A DNA stretch of 63,917 nucleotides from an uncultured Bacteroidales bacterium (GCA_900319865.1 ONQD01000010.1:1-63917); one strand, 5' to 3'; shown: positions 24,656 through 34,500, numbered from the stretch's first letter. Made by a program: numbers and translations. The notes: generated from the sequence alone by a model not told the origin.

Positions 24656-25174
24656 CTATTCCCAATAGCATAGTTTGTTGTATGTCTTACGCCGAGTGTC
24701 TTTCTTAATGTCAACGATGGTGAAACCGTTTTGGCGTATACTGCCTATGTATTCTTTCTCGGGCTTGTATTTTAATTGTCCCAGTAAGTCGCCTTCATAG
24801 TTGTATGTGGTGATTTTCCCTTTGTCGTCTACCAAGAAAAAATCATCCCCCCATCCTACAACTTCTCCTTTAGTCCTTACGGTGCAAAGCATTTTGTTCC
24901 CTGCGCCATAGACTTTGAATTCATTGGCTTTGGTGTTGACAATATTCTGGATTATACCGGAGGAAACAGTTTTCTTCTTCTTCTCATCCGGCTGTTTTTT
25001 TGTTTGTGTACTTTTATTCCTAACTCGTTTTGTGTTGACAGTGTCTCTGGTAACGCCGTGTTTTGCCAATTCCATGTCAACTTCATGTTTTTTGTCTCTC
25101 TTATCATTATACGATACAATAATACCCACTATCGCAATGAACACCAATATAATTAATATAGTAGCTTCTTCCAT
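24656..25174 (-). CDS. Membrane-anchored protein of unknown function
   Basis: The 172-aa product has one N-terminal membrane segment (ATILIILVFIAIVGIIVSY, about residues 4-22), a lysine-rich charged linker (about 23-75) and a C-terminal domain with a repeated beta pattern (ANEFKVYGAGNKMLCTVRTKGEVVGWG, DDKGKITTYNYEGDLLGQLKY). Base composition is low in GC compared with its neighbours. A possible -7 box (TATATTTG on the minus strand, 25248-25241) precedes it. No family is recognised. Confidence 0.65.
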   Translation of the reverse strand: MEEATILIILVFIAIVGIIVSYNDKRDKKHEVDMELAKHGVTRDTVNTKRVRNKSTQTKKQPDEKKKKTVSSGIIQNIVNTKANEFKVYGAGNKMLCTVRTKGEVVGWGDDFFLVDDKGKITTYNYEGDLLGQLKYKPEKEYIGSIRQNGFTIVDIKKDTRRKTYNKLCYWE

Positions 25175-25282
25175 ATATTTACAATATTAGTTTGATTATT
25201 TGTAAATTAGTTAATATGAGTGTATGAACTATTCATAATGCAAATATACATATTTTTCTTATTTTGAAAGAAAAAAGAGTTT

Positions 25283-25470
25283 AACCCCAATCGGACATTA
25301 AGGTTTATGCCAGATTAGCATTTGAAAACCTACCGCAGTAGGTTCGCTCTACCTTCGCCCCTCAGAGCGAACCTAAGGCGGACACAAATTGTCTCTTCAA
25401 CAGGATTGGAAACTCCCCGTGCTACAGCTTCAGTTGCTACAGTTCCATTCCCTCCCAATCGGTCATTTGG
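25283..25470. repeat. Dispersed repeat, copy A
   Basis: The element opens with CCCAATCGGACATTAAGG (25286-25303), continues with GTTTATGCCAGATTAGCATT, then an inverted pair around GGTTCGCTCT/AGAGCGAACC (25341-25372), and a second same-strand motif CCCAATCGGTCATTTGG at 25454-25470. It aligns by eye with copy B at 63664 for about 140 bases. It ends 7 bases before the stop of the convergent-side CDF gene. Confidence 0.8.
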
Positions 25471-25477
25471 ATTTCTC

Positions 25478-26476
25478 TCAGCAGTCGTGACTGTGGCAAT
25501 GAGATAGTGGTGTCTCCATCTCCAGGGTGCTGTGGGCTATACCTTCTTTTTCGAGCATCTCTTTCAATTGGTGTGTTGTTTTATCCAATTGTTGACAATC
25601 GGCTATAACAACATGTGCGGTCAGAGCGGTCTCAGTGGTGCTTATGGACCAAATGTGTACATGATGCACATCCATCACTCCTTCTTGTTTCATCATCTGC
25701 TCCACCACTTCATCCACTTCAATCCCCTCTGGCACAGCATCTACACTCATTCGTAGACTCTCCGAGAGCAACTCCCATGTCGACACCAGTATCACTCCGG
25801 CTATCACAAGCCCCATTATCGGGTCTATTATCGTCCATCCGGTATAAGTAATCACTATGCCGCTTACAACCACCCCGGCCGAAACCAACGTGTCTGCCAG
25901 CATGTGCAGGAATGCCCCACGGGTATTGATATCGTGCTGCCTTCGCGATAGCATCCATGCGGTCAGTCCATTCACCAATATGGCTACTACTGCTGTCCAA
26001 GTTACCAATGCCCCATTGACATCGGCTGGATGCGAGAATTTGCGAACACTCTCCACCACAATTCCCCCCACAGCCACCAACAATATAATGGCGTTCAGCA
26101 ACGAAATCAGTACAGAACTCTTTTTATACCCATACGTATACCGTTTTGTGGCATGTGTCTGCGATAGTTTCAGCGCCACCATTGCAAGCAACAGGCAGAA
26201 CACGTCGCTCAGGTTGTGCCCGGCATCCGACAGCAGTCCCATCGAGTGCCCCACTATGCCCGCCACTGTCTCTGCTCCCACAAAAAGCAAGTTTATTACT
26301 ATGGCCACCACGTATATTTTCCCCATTTCTCCGGCAGGAACATGATGGTGGTGATGATGTCCGTGACCATGGTGATGTCCGTCTTCGTGATGGTGCTCAT
26401 GACAATGGTCATGCATTTGTTCCTCTTTGTGTAGAGGTTTTTCTACTGCATTATTTTGATTGTTTGGTGTTTGCAT
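25478..26476 (-). CDS. czcD: Cation diffusion facilitator (zinc/cobalt-type efflux)
   Basis: The 332-aa product has a histidine-rich N-terminus (about residues 21-46, alternating HHHEDGHHHGHGHHHHHH), six membrane segments and the paired metal-site motifs SDAGHNLSD and LHMLADTLVS. A cytoplasmic ferredoxin-like C-terminal domain follows (VDEVVEQMMKQEGVMDVHHV) and the protein ends in SHCHSHDC, another metal-binding tail. It exports divalent cations, most likely zinc, in exchange for protons. Its 3' end abuts repeat copy A. The symbol is by family resemblance. Confidence 0.88.
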   Translation of the reverse strand: MQTPNNQNNAVEKPLHKEEQMHDHCHEHHHEDGHHHGHGHHHHHHVPAGEMGKIYVVAIVINLLFVGAETVAGIVGHSMGLLSDAGHNLSDVFCLLLAMVALKLSQTHATKRYTYGYKKSSVLISLLNAIILLVAVGGIVVESVRKFSHPADVNGALVTWTAVVAILVNGLTAWMLSRRQHDINTRGAFLHMLADTLVSAGVVVSGIVITYTGWTIIDPIMGLVIAGVILVSTWELLSESLRMSVDAVPEGIEVDEVVEQMMKQEGVMDVHHVHIWSISTTETALTAHVVIADCQQLDKTTHQLKEMLEKEGIAHSTLEMETPLSHCHSHDC

Positions 26477-26503
26477 AATATTCTACTTTTCTTTTTCTGC
26501 ATA

Positions 26504-26534
26504 CAAAAGTATTCCTTTTCCCATTTCCCCACAA
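26504..26534 (-). promoter_or_regulatory. Probable promoter of the CDF exporter
   Basis: TACTTTTG on the minus strand (26511-26504) fits TAnnTTTG, with TTG (26534-26532) 20 bases upstream, 28 bases before the start codon. Confidence 0.5.
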
Positions 26535-26633
26535 TCGCTATTTCTCGGTATAATTGTGCATTCGATTTGGCGATGCAACAAAAACGTAACAATTATTTAA
26601 CCGAAAAGTAACCGCTGTTTTCCTCCCGCTTGC

Positions 26634-26641
26634 TATTTTTG
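26634..26641 (+). promoter_or_regulatory. Possible -7 box for the Na/Pi transporter
   Basis: TATTTTTG fits TAnnTTTG, but no good -33 element stands 18-20 bases upstream. It would give a leader of about 90 bases. Confidence 0.4.
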
Positions 26642-26736
26642 CAATGTCGTTTGGATGTCGTCCGCACATTTGGGGAAACCAATAACGGCGTTAATTATAA
26701 ACAATTAGATTACATACATTCTATTCAATTACTGTC

Positions 26737-28470
26737 ATGCATCTCGGTCAAATCCTGATCATCATTATCAATTTTGCAGGCGCTCTTGCCATTTTCCTTT
26801 TCGGAATGAAACTCATGAGTGAGGGTCTGCAGAAGTTTGCTGGCAACAAAATGAGGTCCATCATTGGCAAGGTTACCAGCAACCCGCTCCGTGGTATCCT
26901 CACCGGTGCCGCTGTGACTACTGCCGTCCAGTCCTCTTCGGCAACCACAGTCATGGTGGTTTCGTTTGTAAATGCGGGTCTGCTCTCTTTGGCAGGCGCG
27001 GTGGCCGTAATCATGGGTGCCAACATTGGCACCACCGTCACAGCATGGATTATCACTCTCTTCGGTTTGGGTGAGAGTACCAGTGCTTTTTCTCTCCCCA
27101 TGTTGTTGGGTGCGGTGGCACTACTTTTCATGTTTGCCAAGAGCGACCGTCTCAAGTATATAGGTGAGTTCATTATTGGTTTGGCTCTGTTGCTTGTCGG
27201 CATGACTTTTCTCCAGAAGGCAATGCCCAATCTTGAGCAGTATCCCGACTTTCTGGCTTTTCTTGCCCGCCTGTCCGATTTCGGCTTCTGGTCCATACTC
27301 ATCTTTATCCTGATCGGTGCCTTGCTCACCTGCCTTGTCCAGGCTTCCGCTGCCATGATGGCCATTACTCTGGTTATGTGCTACAATGGTTGGATTGGTT
27401 TTGATGTTGCGGTGGCACTTGTCATGGGTCAGAATATCGGCACCACCATCACTGCCAACATTGCCGCCATGGTGGCCAACACCAATGGTAAGAAAGCGGC
27501 CCGTGCCCATTTGGTTTTCAATGTTATTGGTGTCCTTATCACCTTGGCGGTATTCCGTCCGGTACTCGATCTCATCGCTCATTTCACTGTTGGCATAGTA
27601 GGCAGCAGCCCTTACACCGCTGTCAATGCCGCTGGCTATAGTCCCAATGCCATTCCTATGGCTCTGTCACTTTTCCATACCTTCTTCAATGTGGTCAATA
27701 CATTCATTTTGGCTTGGTTTATCCCCGGCATCCTCCGCATCGTCAACTGGATGGTCAAAGGTCAGCCCGAAGACGAGGAATACATCTACAAACTCAAGTA
27801 CATCGGTGGTACTTGGATGAGCACTGCCGAACTCAACCTCCAGGCTGCCGAGCGTGAGATTACCGAGTTCTCAAAGCGTATCCTCCGCATGTATTCGTTC
27901 CTGCCAACTCTCCGCACCGCCAAAACCGACGAGGAGTTTAATCAAACCTTGGAGCGTATCGAAAAGTACGAGGAGATATCCGACCGTATGGAAATGGAAA
28001 TATCCTCCTTCCTCACCCGTATTGCCGAAGGCGACCTTTCGCATCAAGGCTCTCAGCGCATCAGTGCTATGCTCTGTGTGGTGGACAATCTTGAGAGTAT
28101 CGGCGACACCGTCTACCAAATTGCCGCTACACGTAAAAACAAACGTGAAACTGCCGTCCATTTCGACCAGCATCTAAACGACAACCTGGAACACATGACC
28201 TCATTGGTGCAGCACTCCCTCGACATCATGGATGCAAATCTCAACAACGACTACTCTCATGCCGATATCCTTCATGCCACCGAGGCCGAGGAGGCTGTGA
28301 ACCACTACCGCGACACTCTCCGCGACGAGCATCTCGACGCTCTCAAGCATGGCACATATAATTTCGCCATAGGCAACGCATACAGCAGTCTCTATGCCCT
28401 CTACGAGAAACTGGCCGACTATGTTATCAATGTCACTGAGGCCATCAGTGTGAAATTTGTTGAGAAATAG
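26737..28470 (+). CDS. Na+/phosphate cotransporter with PhoU-like C-terminal domain
   Basis: The 577-aa product has two inverted transporter repeats, marked by the signature QSSSATTVMVVSFVNAGLL in the first and QASAAMMAITLVMCY in the second, each followed by a GxNIGTTxTA motif. A soluble C-terminal part (about residues 350-565) is helical and PhoU-like. Family members import phosphate with sodium across the inner membrane, and the PhoU-like part may regulate this. The gene stands alone, with a strong terminator 30 bases after the stop. It fits a sodium-based economy together with the nqr operon. Confidence 0.9.
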   Translation: MHLGQILIIIINFAGALAIFLFGMKLMSEGLQKFAGNKMRSIIGKVTSNPLRGILTGAAVTTAVQSSSATTVMVVSFVNAGLLSLAGAVAVIMGANIGTTVTAWIITLFGLGESTSAFSLPMLLGAVALLFMFAKSDRLKYIGEFIIGLALLLVGMTFLQKAMPNLEQYPDFLAFLARLSDFGFWSILIFILIGALLTCLVQASAAMMAITLVMCYNGWIGFDVAVALVMGQNIGTTITANIAAMVANTNGKKAARAHLVFNVIGVLITLAVFRPVLDLIAHFTVGIVGSSPYTAVNAAGYSPNAIPMALSLFHTFFNVVNTFILAWFIPGILRIVNWMVKGQPEDEEYIYKLKYIGGTWMSTAELNLQAAEREITEFSKRILRMYSFLPTLRTAKTDEEFNQTLERIEKYEEISDRMEMEISSFLTRIAEGDLSHQGSQRISAMLCVVDNLESIGDTVYQIAATRKNKRETAVHFDQHLNDNLEHMTSLVQHSLDIMDANLNNDYSHADILHATEAEEAVNHYRDTLRDEHLDALKHGTYNFAIGNAYSSLYALYEKLADYVINVTEAISVKFVEK

Positions 28471-28500
28471 CTGCCCGATAATCCGGCCAAGCAATCCCAA

Positions 28501-28538
28501 CGGTGATTAGTACATTTACCTAATCACCGGTTTTTTTT
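28501..28538 (+). terminator. Intrinsic terminator of the Na/Pi transporter gene
   Basis: CGGTGATTAG (28501-28510) pairs perfectly with CTAATCACCG (28520-28529), followed by an unbroken T-run to 28538. Confidence 0.92.
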
Positions 28539-28539
28539 C

Positions 28540-28569
28540 TTTGTATATAGAAAAAAGTGCGTATCTTTG
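28540..28569 (+). promoter_or_regulatory. Promoter of the T9SS fibronectin-repeat gene
   Basis: TTTG (28540-28543), 18 bases, TATCTTTG (28562-28569). The -33 element begins one base after the preceding terminator's T-run, so terminator and promoter are packed end to end. Confidence 0.8.
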
Positions 28570-28600
28570 CACATTATTTCACTTTTAAACATTGTACGTT

Positions 28601-30625
28601 ATGATGAGAAAATGTTTATTATTCGGGCTTGCCTCGTTGTTTCTCTTTGTGGGCACCCTTCATTCCCAAACACGTATGAACGTTCCTAACGGCAGTTTTG
28701 AACATTGGACCACCCAGTCCGGCTACAACATTTCTGTGCTGGGCATGTCCCTTCCAGTGTACGAAAGCTATTCCATACCCAACGGTTGGAATCATCTGTC
28801 ATATCCTGTTAACGAGAGTTTTTCGGTGTATGGCACTTCCATTTCCATCAACACTTCACTCCCCCTAATCAAAGTGAGCCAGGAGACGGGCGTTGTCCCC
28901 GATAGTAGTTATGCAGTCAAGTTGCAAAGCTTCATGCTTAACGACATAGTCACTGGTCTTGTCTATACTCTGGCCGCTCCCCAGCTCGACACCATGCTCA
29001 CTCAAACCGTGTTCCCCAGCATCCTCTCAACCGGTGCTGTCAATCTGGATACGCTCATACCTATTGTCACCAACCTCTTCTCCAACTTCGACAGTGTGGA
29101 AAGCATACTCATGTCGCTGGCCTCTATCAACGTCAACAACATGGTCTCTGGTGGCATTGCCCTAGGTGGTTTCCTCCCCACCCGCATGACCGGCAGTTAT
29201 AAATACCATGCTGCTGGCAGTGGCGACAACGGAGGTGTACTCCTGCTTGGCACACGCTACAACTCCACTACCCACCGTCGCGATGTGGTGGGTGGGGGTG
29301 TCAATATCGCTCTAAACGATGTTACCAACTACAGCCCGTTCACTGTGGACTATATGTCGCTCCACGACCTTGATGCCTCTTTCCCCGACCAAACTCCCGA
29401 CTCACTGGTCATTCTGCTACTTTCTTCGGCCAGCACGACCATGCAACAGGGCTCCTGGCTCTGTGTTGATAATCTGGCCCTTTGGAACGACACTACCGTG
29501 GTAGTGGACTCCAGCACCTGTGCCGACATAGTGGCTCTTGCCGCCACTCCCGATATCCACGAGGCCGTTCTCAATTGGAGCACCACCGATGTGGTGAGTG
29601 GTTTCGACTTGGAATACGGCCCTGCAGGGTTTGTCCGCGGCAGTGGCACTGCTATGACCCTCACCAACAATACTGTATCGTTCAGCGGCTTGGATGCCAA
29701 CACTCTTTACGATGTCTACCTCCGCACACGCTGCAATGACAGCATTTATGGCGACTGGACTTCAATCCAGTTCTCCACCCTTCCCGACACTTGCGCCAGC
29801 GTGCGTTGGATTGAGACGGTCAATGTGGCGGGTTATGATGGTCCTTTCCCCCAAATAGAATTGCAATGGCAGGGTGGATCCCAGCCCGACCACTGGGAAG
29901 TGGAGTACGGTCTGCAAGGCTTCGAACTGGGCAGCGGCACCTTGGTTGAAACCAATGCGACCAGTTTAGCCATCTATGATTTGGAAGAGCAGGGAGTGTT
30001 ACAACCCAATACTTGGTACGACTTCTATGTTCGCTCTGCGTGTGAAGATGGTGTGTATGGCGAGTGGGACTCTGTGCACTACCGCACATTCTGCGCCACT
30101 GTGGAAGACCTTACGTTGGTTGACGACAATATCAGCGTCAATGCTGACAATCTCATAGAGGGCTACAGTGTGACATGGGTTGACAATAGCGGCACTAATC
30201 AGTGGTTGGTGGGCTATGGCTCGCCTAATTCTACTATGCAGACTGTGACGGTGAATGAGCCTATGTTCCAGTTGCCACCTCTTATGCCCAACACACGTTA
30301 TGCAGTGGATGTTATGCCTCTGTGTGGAGAGGGCAACTATGGTGATGTGCGCTATGTGGAATTCACCACTATCACTGTCGGCATTGCCGAGGCTGATGCG
30401 TTGTCGTTGTCGGTCAGCCCCAATCCAGCCGATGGCCGTTGCACGGTGACCCTTTCCGACAACGCTCCCGCTCTGCTGAAACTCTACAGCACCGATGGCC
30501 GGTTAATCCAAACTATAAACTATTCCGGTGCCCCCGTCGAGCTGCTTCTGCCCGCTCAGGGAGTGTATCTCTTGCACGCCACTTCCGCCAACGGCACTTC
30601 CATGCTCAAAATTGTAAACAAGTAA
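28601..30625 (+). CDS. T9SS-secreted protein with fibronectin type III-like repeats
   Basis: The product (about 674 aa from ATG 28601) has a signal peptide ending LHSQ and an N-terminal carbohydrate-binding-like domain (MNVPNGSFEHWTTQSGYN ... WLCVDNLALW, about residues 25-300). Two or three fibronectin-like repeats with the same pattern follow (FDLEYGPAGFVRGSGT ... LYDVYLRTRC and WEVEYGLQGFELGSGT ... WYDFYVRSAC), and the protein ends in a T9SS sorting domain (SVSPNPADGRCTV ... GVYLLHAT). It is expected on the cell surface. The nuclease lipoprotein follows 12 bases later, probably in the same transcript. Confidence 0.82.
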   Translation: MMRKCLLFGLASLFLFVGTLHSQTRMNVPNGSFEHWTTQSGYNISVLGMSLPVYESYSIPNGWNHLSYPVNESFSVYGTSISINTSLPLIKVSQETGVVPDSSYAVKLQSFMLNDIVTGLVYTLAAPQLDTMLTQTVFPSILSTGAVNLDTLIPIVTNLFSNFDSVESILMSLASINVNNMVSGGIALGGFLPTRMTGSYKYHAAGSGDNGGVLLLGTRYNSTTHRRDVVGGGVNIALNDVTNYSPFTVDYMSLHDLDASFPDQTPDSLVILLLSSASTTMQQGSWLCVDNLALWNDTTVVVDSSTCADIVALAATPDIHEAVLNWSTTDVVSGFDLEYGPAGFVRGSGTAMTLTNNTVSFSGLDANTLYDVYLRTRCNDSIYGDWTSIQFSTLPDTCASVRWIETVNVAGYDGPFPQIELQWQGGSQPDHWEVEYGLQGFELGSGTLVETNATSLAIYDLEEQGVLQPNTWYDFYVRSACEDGVYGEWDSVHYRTFCATVEDLTLVDDNISVNADNLIEGYSVTWVDNSGTNQWLVGYGSPNSTMQTVTVNEPMFQLPPLMPNTRYAVDVMPLCGEGNYGDVRYVEFTTITVGIAEADALSLSVSPNPADGRCTVTLSDNAPALLKLYSTDGRLIQTINYSGAPVELLLPAQGVYLLHATSANGTSMLKIVNK

Positions 30626-30637
30626 TTCCATTTGTAA

Positions 30638-31432
30638 ATGACTCTGTTTTCGCACTATTTGGCCTACTGCTCACTGATATCCCTATTGGTGGGCAGTTGC
30701 TCCTTTCCGGCTGCCCGGACTGAGGCCGACTCTACCGAATCTTTCCCAACCTCACTGGAGCTTCCAAACTATGGTAATGGTGAGGATATTATATGCTACG
30801 AGGGTTTCACTGTGTCGTACAACCATTCAACCCTCATCCCCAACTGGGTGGCCTATCAACTCACTGCCGACGAACTCGACGGATACTACAACAACAAGAG
30901 TTCCATTTTCAGTCGTGACCCCAATCTGAAGGGACGTCAGGCCTCGCGCGAGGACTACTCCCACTCTGGATGGGACAAAGGGCACATGTGCCCCAAAGCC
31001 GACCTTAGGTGGTCGGAAAAAGCCTACTGGCAAAGCCATTATTTCCCCAATATATGTCCGCAAAACCACAATCTCAACGGAGGTGACTGGAACTCGCTCG
31101 AGAAATCGGTTCGCCGTTGGGCCAAGCGCTATGGATGTGTGTGGGTGGTGTGTGGCCCTGTGATAGACTCTTGCCGTTATGGCACCATCGGAGATGCTAT
31201 GGTGCAGGTGCCCGATGCCTTCTTTAAAGCTGTCCTGGTCCACGACGGTTCTTCGTTCCATGCTGTGGCTTTCGTCATGCCCAACCGTTCGGGTCACCAG
31301 TCTTTGCGTCGTTATACCTGCACGGTCGATCAGCTTGAGTCAATCCTCGACCGCGACATCTTTCCGGCTCTCGACGACGATGTGGAAGCCTCGGTCGAAT
31401 CCTCCTCCAACTGGAAGGCTTTCGGCTTTTAG
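30638..31432 (+). CDS. Lipoprotein DNA/RNA non-specific endonuclease
   Basis: The 264-aa product has an N-terminal lipoprotein-type signal (LVGSC, Cys21) and a His-Me-finger nuclease domain of the NucA/EndoG type: the catalytic block reads SGWDKGHMCPKADL, with Lys where most members have Arg (DRGH), and the metal-site Asn falls in PQNHNLNGGDWNSLE. It should degrade nucleic acid outside the inner membrane, either for nutrients or for biofilm DNA. A bidirectional hairpin separates it from the convergent receptor gene. Confidence 0.85.
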   Translation: MTLFSHYLAYCSLISLLVGSCSFPAARTEADSTESFPTSLELPNYGNGEDIICYEGFTVSYNHSTLIPNWVAYQLTADELDGYYNNKSSIFSRDPNLKGRQASREDYSHSGWDKGHMCPKADLRWSEKAYWQSHYFPNICPQNHNLNGGDWNSLEKSVRRWAKRYGCVWVVCGPVIDSCRYGTIGDAMVQVPDAFFKAVLVHDGSSFHAVAFVMPNRSGHQSLRRYTCTVDQLESILDRDIFPALDDDVEASVESSSNWKAFGF

Positions 31433-31454
31433 CCTTTTGGTCTCTGTACTATAA

Positions 31455-31493
31455 GAAGTGGGTGACTCAGAATTTTCCTGGGTCACCCACTTC
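31455..31493. terminator. Bidirectional terminator between convergent genes
   Basis: GAAGTGGGTGAC (31455-31466) is the exact complement of GTCACCCACTTC (31482-31493), with an A/T-rich loop that can pair further (CAG/CTG). It serves the nuclease gene and the receptor gene. Confidence 0.8.
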
Positions 31494-31562
31494 CAGTTTA
31501 TTGTCTTGGGCTCAATGCCCGTTATGCTGTCTCTCGGAGATGATGCAGCCGAAGCATGCGGC

Positions 31563-34013
31563 CTATCGGCTCGTGTCTTCGGTGGCTCCGGTCTTGGCGC
31601 GGCTCTCCAATTCCATTTTGCCAAAACGCAGCGTCAGGCCGAAACTAATGTATCGGCTGGTCCACTTATAGTTCGACGTGCTGCTGTTGTAGGGGTTGAG
31701 CTCGGTGGTATTCCAGCTGTTCCAGTTGAATATATCGTTGCAGTTCAGATAGAGTGACAATTTACGGTCGAAGAAGTCGGCACTGGCGCCCAGATTCAAA
31801 CCCTTACGTGGCTCGTCCAAACTCATCAGTGACCACGCGCTCAGTCCGCGGCTGCTGTAGTCTCCCGAGGCAAATACCTCTACTTTGTTCCACAACTTGG
31901 TCCATACTCTTATCCTCGCGTTCCAGGAGGGAACACCGTTCTCTACAGGATTCTCGTTAGGCCGCAGCTGCAGGCGGTACCATCCATAGGCAAATCCACC
32001 GCTCAGACGCACATTAAACAACGCCGAGGGACGGTACATAATGTTGAAGTTCAAGTCAAACCGGCGGGTGTCTCCAACGTTGTTGGGTTTTGAATAGGTC
32101 ACTACCCGTCCAAAAAAGTCTACATAGCGGGCATCGGTCAGTATGGAATATTCGTTTATCTTGGAACGGAAACTGCTGTTCACCCCCACCGAGCCGAATT
32201 TGGTGAAGAACTTGTTCCATGAGAAATCGACATTGTGATTGTAGATTGGTTGCAGTACGGGGTTGCCGGTCGAATAGCTCTCAATGCCGTAATCCTCGTA
32301 AGTCGAATATTCTGAAGCATCCGGGTGGTTGGTGCGCATCACATAGCTCAAGCTGAAGTTGTGCATGCTCTTGGTGCTGTAGCTTAAGTGGATGGAAGGT
32401 ACTGGTGCCCACGAATGTGTGTCTACGTCGTATTGCGGTTTATACAGGTGTTTCGAGGTGCTGTGACTATAATTGAGTCGCATGCCCAGTTTCAGAGAGA
32501 AACCTCCCCATTTGCGTCGCCAGGTCAGGTAGGCTTCGGCGCTTTGTCTGTTGTCGCGGGCACTGTCCGAACGGAGCAAATCCGTGCGCCAAACATTATC
32601 GGCGGTGAGTGTGTCGCGCAACTTGTAGTGGAAGTCCCTTCCCAGTCCCAATTCCACGCCAGCTTCAATCTCGCCGTTCTTGCTGTAGGGTAGCGAGTAG
32701 TTGAAGCTCAATGAGCCGTTTCCGCTCATTTGGTTGCTGTTTGAATTCTGGTCGTAGTTCAGCTGGGTCTGCCTTTCGTAATGTCGCAGGTCACTGCTCT
32801 GATTTTTCCAACCCCACCAGCTTCCGTTTGTCGAGATGGAATATTGGTGTCCCTCGTTGTTGAACTTGTGCGTATACCACAATCCCCCATATCCACCGTG
32901 GTTGAACGAGTTTGCCTTGCTTTGGGTAATGTAGTTGAAATTGGCAGGCTCAAGGTTCGGAAGCATAAAGTCGGTGCGTATGGTAGTGTCGCTTTCGTTG
33001 CTTCTCCGCCAGCCGGGATAGGCGCCAAACCATCCGTTAATGCTGTTCATCGAGTCAAATTCGTAGCTGGCATTCAGGTTTCCCCAGATGTTGTTACGAC
33101 TCGAGATATCCGCACCGCTCGAACTCCAGATGCGGGCAGTGTCTATGGTGTTGTGCATCATGTGGCCCGACTGTGATTCTATGGTGGTGTTGTTCGCCCC
33201 GCTGTAGCTCAAGTATGCACTGATGTGCAACTTCTCGTTGCTGAATACATACGATGCCCAGGGCGAGATAGAGGGGCGTGAGGTGCCGTTGGCTCCGAAA
33301 CTTACAAACGAATTGCGCATCATGCGTTGGTTTGTCACTATGTTCACCACCGGGCCGTTACTGCCGTAGCGTGCCGATGGGTTGCGGATTACTTCGATGC
33401 GGTCTATACTGTTGGCGGGCAGAGTTTTGATATACTGCTTCAGTGCTTCCCCTTCAAGGTTCGACGGGCGGTCGTTAATCCACACCGTCGCTGTCGCACC
33501 GTTCAGCGTCACGTTGCCTTCCACATCCACCTCAACTCCCGGGGCGTTCTGCAGAGCATCGCTGGCGTTGCCGGTCTGTATCGTGGCATCCTCGGCCACA
33601 TTGTACAGGTCTTTCTCGCCGTCTACGGCATAAAGCGGCCGTGTGTCCACTATCTTAATCATATCAAGCAGCATTGCACCTTCGCTCAGCTCAATGGTGC
33701 CCATGTCGATGGTGCCCAGCCCTGTGGGTCCCCCGTAACGTGTGTTCGGTACTGCCACAAATATTGTGCCATATCCCATGGCGGAGAGACGGAGCACCGT
33801 GGGTACGGTATCGTTCTTCAGGCTGAATACACCCTTTTCGTCCGTCACCGTTCCCCGGACAAAAGTGCTGTCTTCGGCGCGCAACATGGCCACATTGGCA
33901 TACATCAAAGGCTGCTTGTCCTTGTTGCTGACCATTTTACCGGTCACTACGTGTTGCCCCGCCGCAGCCAGCACAATTGCGGTGAACAACAGTGTCATAA
34001 TGGTTTTCTTCAT
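31563..34013 (-). CDS. Outer-membrane beta-barrel receptor (TonB-receptor-like)
   Basis: The 816-aa product has a signal peptide (MKKTIMTLLFTAIVLAAAGQ), a carboxypeptidase-regulatory-like domain (HVVTGKMVSNKDKQPLMYAN, residues 21-100), a plug-like segment (DALQNAPGVEVDVEGNVTLNG, LPANSIDRIEVIRNPSARYG) and a long beta barrel of the outer-membrane beta-barrel family type (FRSKINEYSILTDARYVDF, YISFGLTLRFGKMELE). No SusD or DUF4249 partner lies beside it. A -7-like TATCTTTG on the minus strand (34143-34136) stands about 120 bases upstream. The substrate is unknown. Confidence 0.85.
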   Translation of the reverse strand: MKKTIMTLLFTAIVLAAAGQHVVTGKMVSNKDKQPLMYANVAMLRAEDSTFVRGTVTDEKGVFSLKNDTVPTVLRLSAMGYGTIFVAVPNTRYGGPTGLGTIDMGTIELSEGAMLLDMIKIVDTRPLYAVDGEKDLYNVAEDATIQTGNASDALQNAPGVEVDVEGNVTLNGATATVWINDRPSNLEGEALKQYIKTLPANSIDRIEVIRNPSARYGSNGPVVNIVTNQRMMRNSFVSFGANGTSRPSISPWASYVFSNEKLHISAYLSYSGANNTTIESQSGHMMHNTIDTARIWSSSGADISSRNNIWGNLNASYEFDSMNSINGWFGAYPGWRRSNESDTTIRTDFMLPNLEPANFNYITQSKANSFNHGGYGGLWYTHKFNNEGHQYSISTNGSWWGWKNQSSDLRHYERQTQLNYDQNSNSNQMSGNGSLSFNYSLPYSKNGEIEAGVELGLGRDFHYKLRDTLTADNVWRTDLLRSDSARDNRQSAEAYLTWRRKWGGFSLKLGMRLNYSHSTSKHLYKPQYDVDTHSWAPVPSIHLSYSTKSMHNFSLSYVMRTNHPDASEYSTYEDYGIESYSTGNPVLQPIYNHNVDFSWNKFFTKFGSVGVNSSFRSKINEYSILTDARYVDFFGRVVTYSKPNNVGDTRRFDLNFNIMYRPSALFNVRLSGGFAYGWYRLQLRPNENPVENGVPSWNARIRVWTKLWNKVEVFASGDYSSRGLSAWSLMSLDEPRKGLNLGASADFFDRKLSLYLNCNDIFNWNSWNTTELNPYNSSTSNYKWTSRYISFGLTLRFGKMELESRAKTGATEDTSR

Positions 34014-34135
34014 TTTTTCGCTATCTATTATTCTTTGTTGTGAAATCTTTTCTATCTATCAATTAATTGGATTACACCTTTTTGTGAAAAGGAAATGTGG
34101 CATTTTCCCCTTCCGAAGGCATCAAAGATGACGTG

Positions 34136-34143
34136 CAAAGATA
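34136..34143 (-). promoter_or_regulatory. Possible -7 box of the outer-membrane receptor gene
   Basis: TATCTTTG on the minus strand matches the consensus exactly, but no clear TTG is found 18-20 bases upstream. Confidence 0.5.
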
Positions 34144-34500
34144 CATACTTTTTGTTATATGGGTATTGTTTGCTAAAAATTTTTTTTCTCTCGAATATTC
34201 TCACTCTCAACCCACCACCAACAGTTTCGCTGCCGCGCCGTTCCGTCAGCATCCCGCCTCCTTTCCCGTTCAAGTGCAGCTTCGCTATCTCTTCATCTCT
34301 TATTAAGCTTCTCATAAGTTTCTCTTAAGCGTAAGACACAATAAGGATTAAGCATGTGATAGACAAGTGCTTATATATTAGCGAATTTGGAACAAAGCGG
34401 GATTGATTGGCGAGTTGATGTGTATGTGATTGATTATTGGTGGGTAAAGATGGGGACTATAGGCGATGGGCGAGAAGGGTTAGTGGCGGTTGGGTACGGG

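Noticed and set aside
25320-25420. Repeat copy A as a possible CRISPR or tRNA remnant
   Set aside because: No regular direct repeats with spacers and no cloverleaf; it aligns instead with copy B at 63664.
34387-34500. Longer version of the small frame ending at 34665
   Set aside because: The first 38 codons have no signal or domain; only the part from ATG 34501 looks like a lipoprotein, and even that is weak.
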